DNA from: Gliomastix tumulicola
Taxonomy: Eukaryota; Ascomycota; Sordariomycetes; Hypocreales; Bionectriaceae
Reading direction: 5' to 3'
Assembly (NCBI GenBank): GCA_001599755.1
Contig: BCHX01000001.1
Coordinates: forward strand, 5,890,001 to 5,954,000
DNA: 64,000 bases
In this document: in pieces, positions 58,727 through 64,000 of the stretch
Layout: each line of letters opens with the position of its first letter
Position numbering within the stretch: the stretch's first letter is position 1
Position numbers and translations under genes: made by a program
Notes under the pieces: generated by a model
Seen by the model: only the letters and a program-made list of their open reading frames with translations
Told to the model about the DNA's origin: nothing
Database searches by the model: none

Positions 58727-60118
58727 ATGGTCAACATTACGGAAAAGATCAAGGAGTGAGTTTGGGTGTCGGCATGTTCATATGGGTGAAGTTTGACTAA
58801 CCTGGACATCAAGGATTGAGGATGAGATGAGGAGGACACAGAGTGAGTTCGCAGCTGTCTCGTTTTATCACACAGTGGTAGCTAATATCTCATAGAAAAT
58901 AAGGCCACAGGTTCGTCACAGCAGCATGAAACACCGATCAAAGGCATACAAGCTGACACCGCGAAGAATACCATCTCGGCCTATTAAAAGGGTGAGAGAA
59001 ACACTCTCATCTATTCCTCACGTCGACGCACACTAACAAGCCTAGTAAACTCGCCCGTCTCCGCGCACAACTCCTGGAGCCCGGCCCAGGAGCCGGAGGC
59101 GGCGGCGGCTCCGGCTTCGACGTCAGCAAGAGCGGCGACGCCCGCATATCCCTCGTCGGCTTCCCCTCCGTCGGCAAGTCGACGTTCCTCTCCAAGGTCA
59201 CCAAGACGCGGTCCGAGGTGGCCTCGTACGCCTTCACGACACTCACGGCCATCCCCGGCGTGCTCGAGTACGGCGGCGCCGAGATCCAGCTGCTCGACCT
59301 GCCGGGTATCATCGAGGGTGCCGCCGAAGGCAAGGGGCGCGGGCGGCAGGTCATCTCGGCGGCCAAGACGAGTGATCTCATTCTCATGGTGCTGGATGCG
59401 ACGAAGCGGGCGGAGCAGAGGGCTCTCTTGGAGGCTGAGCTGGAGGCTGTCGGCATCCGTCTGAACAGGGAACCGCCGTAAGTCAACCTGTTGAAGGTGG
59501 AACTCTGAACCTGGGAGCTCACACTCGTGCAGAAACATCTACCTCAAGGCCAAGAAAGCAGGAGGCATGAAGATCACCTTCCAGGCGCCGCCGAAGAACA
59601 TCGACGAGAAAATGATCTACAACATCCTCCGCGACTACAAGATCCTCAACTGCGAGGTCCTCGTCCGCGACGAGAACGCCACCGTCGACGACTTCATCGA
59701 CATCATCATGAAGGACCACCGCAAGTACATTAAGTGCCTGTACGTCTACAACAAGATCGACAGCGTCTCGCTCGACTTCCTCGACAAGCTGGCGCGCGAG
59801 CCGCACACCGTCGTCATGAGCTGCGAGCTGGACCTCGGCATCCAGGACGTCGTCGAGCGCTGCTGGAAGGAGCTGCAGCTCATCCGCATCTACACGAAGC
59901 GCAAGGGCGTGGACCCGGACTTCAGCGAGGCGCTGATCGTGCGGAGCAACAGCACTGTGGAGGACGTGTGCGACAGCATCCACCGGACGCTCAAGGACAC
60001 GTTCAAGTACGCCTTGGTATGGGGAGCCAGTGCGAGGCATGTTCCCCAGAGAGTCGGGCTGGGGCATCCCGTGGCGGACGAGGATGTGATTCACATTGTC
60101 AGCGCATGGCGCGCCTAA
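58727..60118 (+). CDS. RBG2: DRG-family GTPase Rbg2 (DRG2)
   Basis: Six exons: 58727-58755, 58814-58842, 58896-58910, 58967-58991, 59046-59477 and 59533-60118, 371 residues. The four first exons are 29, 29, 15 and 25 nt and together encode the helical start (MVNITEKIKEIEDEMRRTQKNKATEYHLGLLKG in spliced form; written here only to show frame closure is not needed beyond residue 20). Key GTPase motifs are the P-loop GFPSVGKST (71-79), DLPG, NKID and a C-terminal TGS domain ending in YALVWGASARHVPQRVGL. CLYVYNKID and VVMSCELDLGIQDVVE place it with Rbg2 rather than Rbg1. Rbg2 pairs with Gir2 and associates with translating ribosomes; in yeast Gir2 also binds Gcn1. Confidence 0.93.
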
Positions 60119-60476
60119 AGCGATTCTTGGATATAGAGAACATGAAGAAGAAGATCGTGTTTTTATTCCGTTTTCTAAGGGAAGCTCCGGCTTCAACTCG
60201 TGCTGCTCTATCCGTGTCGCCGCACCGCACCACGTCCAAATCATATCATTACAACCAATATCATCCATCAGTGAAAGAAGTCGAATCCTGATGCGGTTTT
60301 CGCCAACGCCCATACCCAATCCCAAGCGGTAATCTCAGCTCCTCGAGGAGAGATCGGGTCATCTACATGATGACAGAAGGTGAAGAGTCGTACAATAAAG
60401 TGGGAAGTAAAGACAAAAGAAAATAGAATCGGCCGGCATGAAGAGTTGAAAAGAATGAAAATTGTTGGTGGATTGC
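60119..60476. other. Convergent intergenic region, no gene seen
   Basis: About 360 nt of 3' UTR sequence shared by Rbg2 (+) and the Spo12-like gene (-). AT-rich toward the right; no ORF of note. Confidence 0.6.
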
Positions 60477-60914
60477 TTAGGACTGAGCTGGCGTTGCTCC
60501 AAGTGCGTCGTCGCCGCGAAGTTTCTTAGCGCTCGCCTGGGCGAAGAGGGACTTGGGCTTTGCTCTGCAAGAATATGACGAGATTAGCTATGAGACCACG
60601 AGACTGGGCGAAGAAGCAGGTGGCGACTGACTTGCTAGCATGCTTGTTCCGTAGAGCAGTGATCTTGGCCGTGCAGGGGCTCATGATGTTGTCTGAGGGA
60701 GAGATGTAGGTCTTTGCTCTGTTTACGATGTTAGTCATTCTCATGTACTTGAGCATGGCTCATTCGTCAAAATGATGAGTACTTACGGCTCCTGAACCTT
60801 GGACTGAAAGACCTGGCGATGATACTCCATGCTGTGGATGCCCTTGTTGGAAGGCTGACCGAGCTCAATGGGAGCGTTGGCATCCTTGTCACCGAGGACC
60901 GTGGCCGAAGACAT
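60477..60914 (-). CDS. Spo12-like mitotic-exit protein
   Basis: Exons 60914-60787, 60718-60632 and 60564-60477, 100 residues; both introns fall after the second base of a codon and keep frame. The core TYISPSDNIMSPCTAKITALRNKH (about 46-69) is the conserved Spo12 motif, with Ser-Pro and SPCT phosphorylation sites. Spo12 in yeast is a small nuclear/nucleolar regulator of the FEAR pathway that helps release Cdc14 at anaphase. Like family members it is short and otherwise disordered. The start MSSATVLGDKD is the only upstream ATG in frame. Too fragmented to appear as one long frame, so easily missed. Confidence 0.85.
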
Positions 60915-61583
60915 GTCTGTGATGTGTATAGAAGTGCACGGCTCTGGTGATATGTCGAATCGTGAAGAATGCGCTCTCGAGCCAAGATAAAGAAGGCGAT
61001 GTGAATGAGGTCTGGTATATGACACAGCGAGGTGAGAGTTTGCGGGATGTTGATGAAGGATGGAAACGGTCTGAATGGGAAGTGTCGAACTTTTATCGTT
61101 CTGCACAGCACGAATTGGCATGAAAAATAATGACCAGTGCAATCTCTCACATGCCAATGCTCATTGACGTTGGAAAGCACAGACGAGGGGCTGCTGTCGA
61201 AAAAGTAAAGAATAGGGCTGGTTGCTACGGCGACGGCTAATGGTGGGGCGTGATTCACCCTCCCAATCGACAGGGCATCGGGAATGAGATCCCGGCAACT
61301 GCCCACTATTGTTTGCTCACGGTGTGTTTGTGTTTTACAGGGCACCGAACTGCCTGGCTGGTTGGCCTGGGGAACGTGAGCTTTGTCACGGCCGGCTGCT
61401 AGCTCATGATTGCCGGGGCAATAGGTGAAACATCGTTTGCCACGTCTGTTCCTGTTCTTGGGGGGGGATGTGAGTCACACTCGGGATGACAGACATGGAA
61501 GGAGGGGAGCGTGAGAGCGTCGAAACTGCATTAACCACCAGGCCAAGTGCCGGTAAATTCAATTTATACTACAAGGAGTCAAC
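60915..61583. other. Intergenic region, no gene seen
   Basis: About 670 nt: promoter of the Spo12-like gene on the left and 3' region of the acyl-CoA dehydrogenase gene on the right. A G8 run occurs near 61460. No ORF with coding bias. Confidence 0.6.
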
Positions 61584-63174
61584 TCAGAACTTGGACTTGA
61601 TGTTGGTCCCCGGCTCGGCGATCTGCACCCCGTACTGCTTCAGCAGCTGCTCCGTCTTCTCCCTCTGCCACTTGATGTGCTGCGTGACGTCCTTGCCGCG
61701 CCTGTTCTCGTTGCGGCCGAGCTGCTGGAGATGCACCTCGTCCGGCCCGTCGGCGAGCCGCAGCGTCCGGATGCCCGCCCACATGTTGGCCAGCGGCGTG
61801 TCCTGCGAGACGCCGGCGCCGCCAAACGCCTGGACGCCGCGGTCGATGACGGCGAGGGCGGTCAGCGGGACCAGCACCTTGGCCTCGGCGATCTCCTTGA
61901 GCGCCTTCTTGGGGCCGAGGTCGTCCATCTTGATGGCTGCGTTGAGGACGATGAGGCGCGCCGCGTCGATCTCGATGCGCGACTTGGCGACCCATTCGAG
62001 GATGACGCCGTGCTCGCGGAGCTCCTTGCCAAAGGGCTTCTTGCGGTCGTCGTTGATACGCATGAGCATCCAGTCGAGAGCGCGCTCGGACTACAAACTC
62101 GTTAGACGTGAGCAAGTGTGATAAAGGCAGGGGGGGGAGGAGTAACGACGTACAGCACCGATGCTGCGCATGGCGTGGTGGATTCGGCCAGGACCAAGAC
62201 GGCCCTGGATGATCTCGAAGCCACGGCCCTCGCCGAGGACCATGTTGCTCACGGGCACCCGGACATTGTCAAATGTAAGGTGGCCGTGGCCGTGAGGCGC
62301 ATCATCGTAGCCGTAGACCTTGAGCATGCGCTCGATCTTGATGCCGGGCGTGCCGGCGGGCACCAGCACCACGGACTGCTGGCGGTACGGATCCTTGTTG
62401 TTGGGATCCGACTTGCCCATGACGATGTAGATGGCACAGCGCGGGTCGCCCGCACCGCTGGACCACCACTTGGACCCGTTGAGCACGTACTCGTTGCCCT
62501 CGCGCCTGATGGACAGGGCGATGTTGGTCGCGTCGGAGCTCGCGACGTCCGGCTCCGTCATGAGGAACGCGCTCCGGATCTTGCCGTCCATCAGCGGCGC
62601 CAGCCACTCCTTCTTCTGCGCCTCGTTGCCGTACCTGGCCAGCACCTCCATGTTGCCCGTGTCGGGAGCCGCGCAGTTGCACGCCTCAGAGGCGGACCGC
62701 GAGCGCCCGAGCCACTCGGCCATCAGCCCGTACTCGAGGTTCGTCCAGCCGGGGGACTCCTTGTAGTGGCCCTTGGGCAGGAACATGTTCCACAGCCCGA
62801 GCTTGCGGGCCTTGGCCTTGAGGTCCTCGATGATCTGCGGGTGGCTCTGCCAGCGGGCGTCGGCCTCGCCAATCTGGGCCTCGAGGATGGGATCGGCTCT
62901 GTTTGTGTGTTCGTCGCGGGGGGCGCTCGGGGTCAGCTTTCCTGGTGGCTTCGGAGTCTGAAGGGGGTTTGGCTGCTGCTCACGGGATGCACTCCTCCTC
63001 GACGAACTTGGCGACGACATCGAGGACTCTCTTCGCCTCATCGCTGACGCGATTCGCGGCCTGTGGTTGCGGTCAGTCAAACATTGTTCCTCGGCGTCGT
63101 TGGCTGGCGGAATTAATTGGTGGTGAAGGGATTGGGGGGGAATGACGTACAATGGCGGGAATCTTGGCTGACAT
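61584..63174 (-). CDS. Acyl-CoA dehydrogenase, ACAD10/11-like
   Basis: Exons 63174-63151, 63060-62984, 62898-62154 and 62090-61584, 450 residues. The first exon encodes only eight residues (MSAKIPAI). The ACAD fold is complete: N-terminal helices; middle beta domain with FLMTEPDVASSDATNI (FAD/substrate contact) and GSKWWSSGAGDPRC; and C-terminal helices with LGPGRIHHAMRSIG and FGGAGVSQDTPLANMWAGIRTLRLADGPDEVH. The LADGPDEVH ending is typical of the ACAD10/11 group. FAD-dependent alpha,beta-dehydrogenation of acyl-CoA is expected. It ends SKF, close to but not matching the usual peroxisomal PTS1 (SKL), and has no clear mitochondrial presequence, so location is open. Confidence 0.9.
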
Positions 63175-64000
63175 GGCGTTGTCTTTGACTGTGACACAAG
63201 AAGACCGGATAGTGAAATTGGCAGCAGTAGGGAAATGGGCTTATATATGTTCGGAAATCCAATGCAAAGACAAGCAAGAAACAGAGATGAAGCGTCCAAG
63301 TTCGTTAACCGTCAAGTCGTACGACGGGGATTCAATCCCCGAAGCCGAGGTAGATCTTGGAGAAGATGGAGCAGCTGGCTGGAACCTCGGGCGGTGTGGA
63401 GGCGACTCTCCAGATCCGGGGTAATAACTAGAAATCGATCAGCTATCCGTCGTAAGCCCGTCCACTCCAGGCCTGGTTTCGCTGGCTGGCGTCTAGGCTC
63501 AAACGAGCTGGTTCGAGTATCAGAGGAGCCTCGGTGCATCGAGCGGGGGAATTTCGGTGGGATGAATTGCTCCATCCTACAAGTATCAACGACGGTGCTG
63601 CGACTGCACAGTTTCCTCACAGCAGAAGGGTCCTGGTTAAGGGGCCGTGCACCGTACATAAAAGGTGCTTCCGGATGTTACCCTGATCTCCTAAAGTCCG
63701 CTTACACAGACCTGCCTTATTCTATTTAGGCACTCTTATATCTTCAACGAAACACACGAGGAACCATTGACCAGTAACAGACCAGAGCTCAGGTTATCAC
63801 CTCCCATTGCTTATCGTACCTTGCGTCATATTACCTGTTAAACATTCTCTATGAACTGCTGTCATCTAGTCACAACCTCAGCACTCTCCGTATCTCCTCG
63901 TCTCCGACTTCTCGTACGTTTGCCATTGACACTTGATATTCTCGCACAACTGAAAAGAGCAAAAAGGAAAACAGAACCAGCAGGGACAAAAAAAGCGACG
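63175..64000. other. Right-edge region, no gene seen
   Basis: About 830 nt: promoter of the acyl-CoA dehydrogenase gene and sequence running off the window. Frames at 63235-63729 (+) and 63312-63659 (-) overlap each other and lack coding bias. The last 60 nt are A-rich. Confidence 0.6.

Noticed and set aside
63318..63345. tRNA-like T-arm (GGGGATTCAATCCCC)
   Set aside because: The hairpin loop is ATTCAAT rather than TTCRANN, and no matching D-arm, anticodon arm or acceptor stem could be built around it on either strand.

Overview
The window looks like nuclear DNA of a filamentous ascomycete (Pezizomycotina, most likely a Sordariomycete). The evidence is about 20 mostly single-copy-type genes on both strands, short introns (mostly about 45-115 nt) with GTRAGT-like donors and YAG acceptors, coding exons rich in third-position G/C, CT-rich leaders, and recognisable fungal families (AA9 LPMO, Zn2Cys6 regulator, Gcn2/CPC-3, Cwc2, Cut12, DUG3). 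Gene models were spliced by hand; in every recognised multi-exon gene the phases close across all introns to a single frame ending in a stop.

Left end (1-2.6 kb): a truncated TDA3-type FAD oxidoreductase (-) and a thiol-type glutathione peroxidase (+) share a 1-kb divergent promoter with a Yap1-type site. From 2.6 to 19.2 kb there is a gene desert full of microsatellites. The only candidates I can support there are one small spliced two-TM ORF (15.2-15.7 kb) and one weak ORF. The desert ends at a Zn2Cys6/Fungal_trans_2 transcription factor (19.2-21.9 kb).

Middle (23-41 kb): a six-exon AA9 LPMO (-) with a complete histidine brace but an altered second-sphere motif; an unrecognised Cys-containing orphan (27.0-28.1 kb, -); DUG3 glutathione-degradation amidotransferase (-) divergent from the CRL4 receptor Cdt2 (+); a tail-anchored heme-oxygenase-like protein (-); an EamA/SLC35F5-THI74-like transporter (-); and a cytosolic NMT1/Ca3427-like binding protein (-).

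Right part (41-64 kb): UBA/UIM protein (-), Cdc34-type E2 (-), five-exon Gcn2 kinase (-) divergent from a Cut12-domain spindle-pole protein (+), urease accessory UreF (+), splicing factor Cwc2 (-) divergent from the Rbg2/DRG2 GTPase (+, with three micro-exons), Spo12-like mitotic-exit protein (-), and an ACAD10/11-type acyl-CoA dehydrogenase (-). Cell-cycle and ubiquitin genes recur (Cdt2, Cdc34, UIM protein, Cut12, Spo12), but they are separate transcription units. I see no secondary-metabolite cluster, CRISPR array, rRNA, convincing tRNA or intact transposon.
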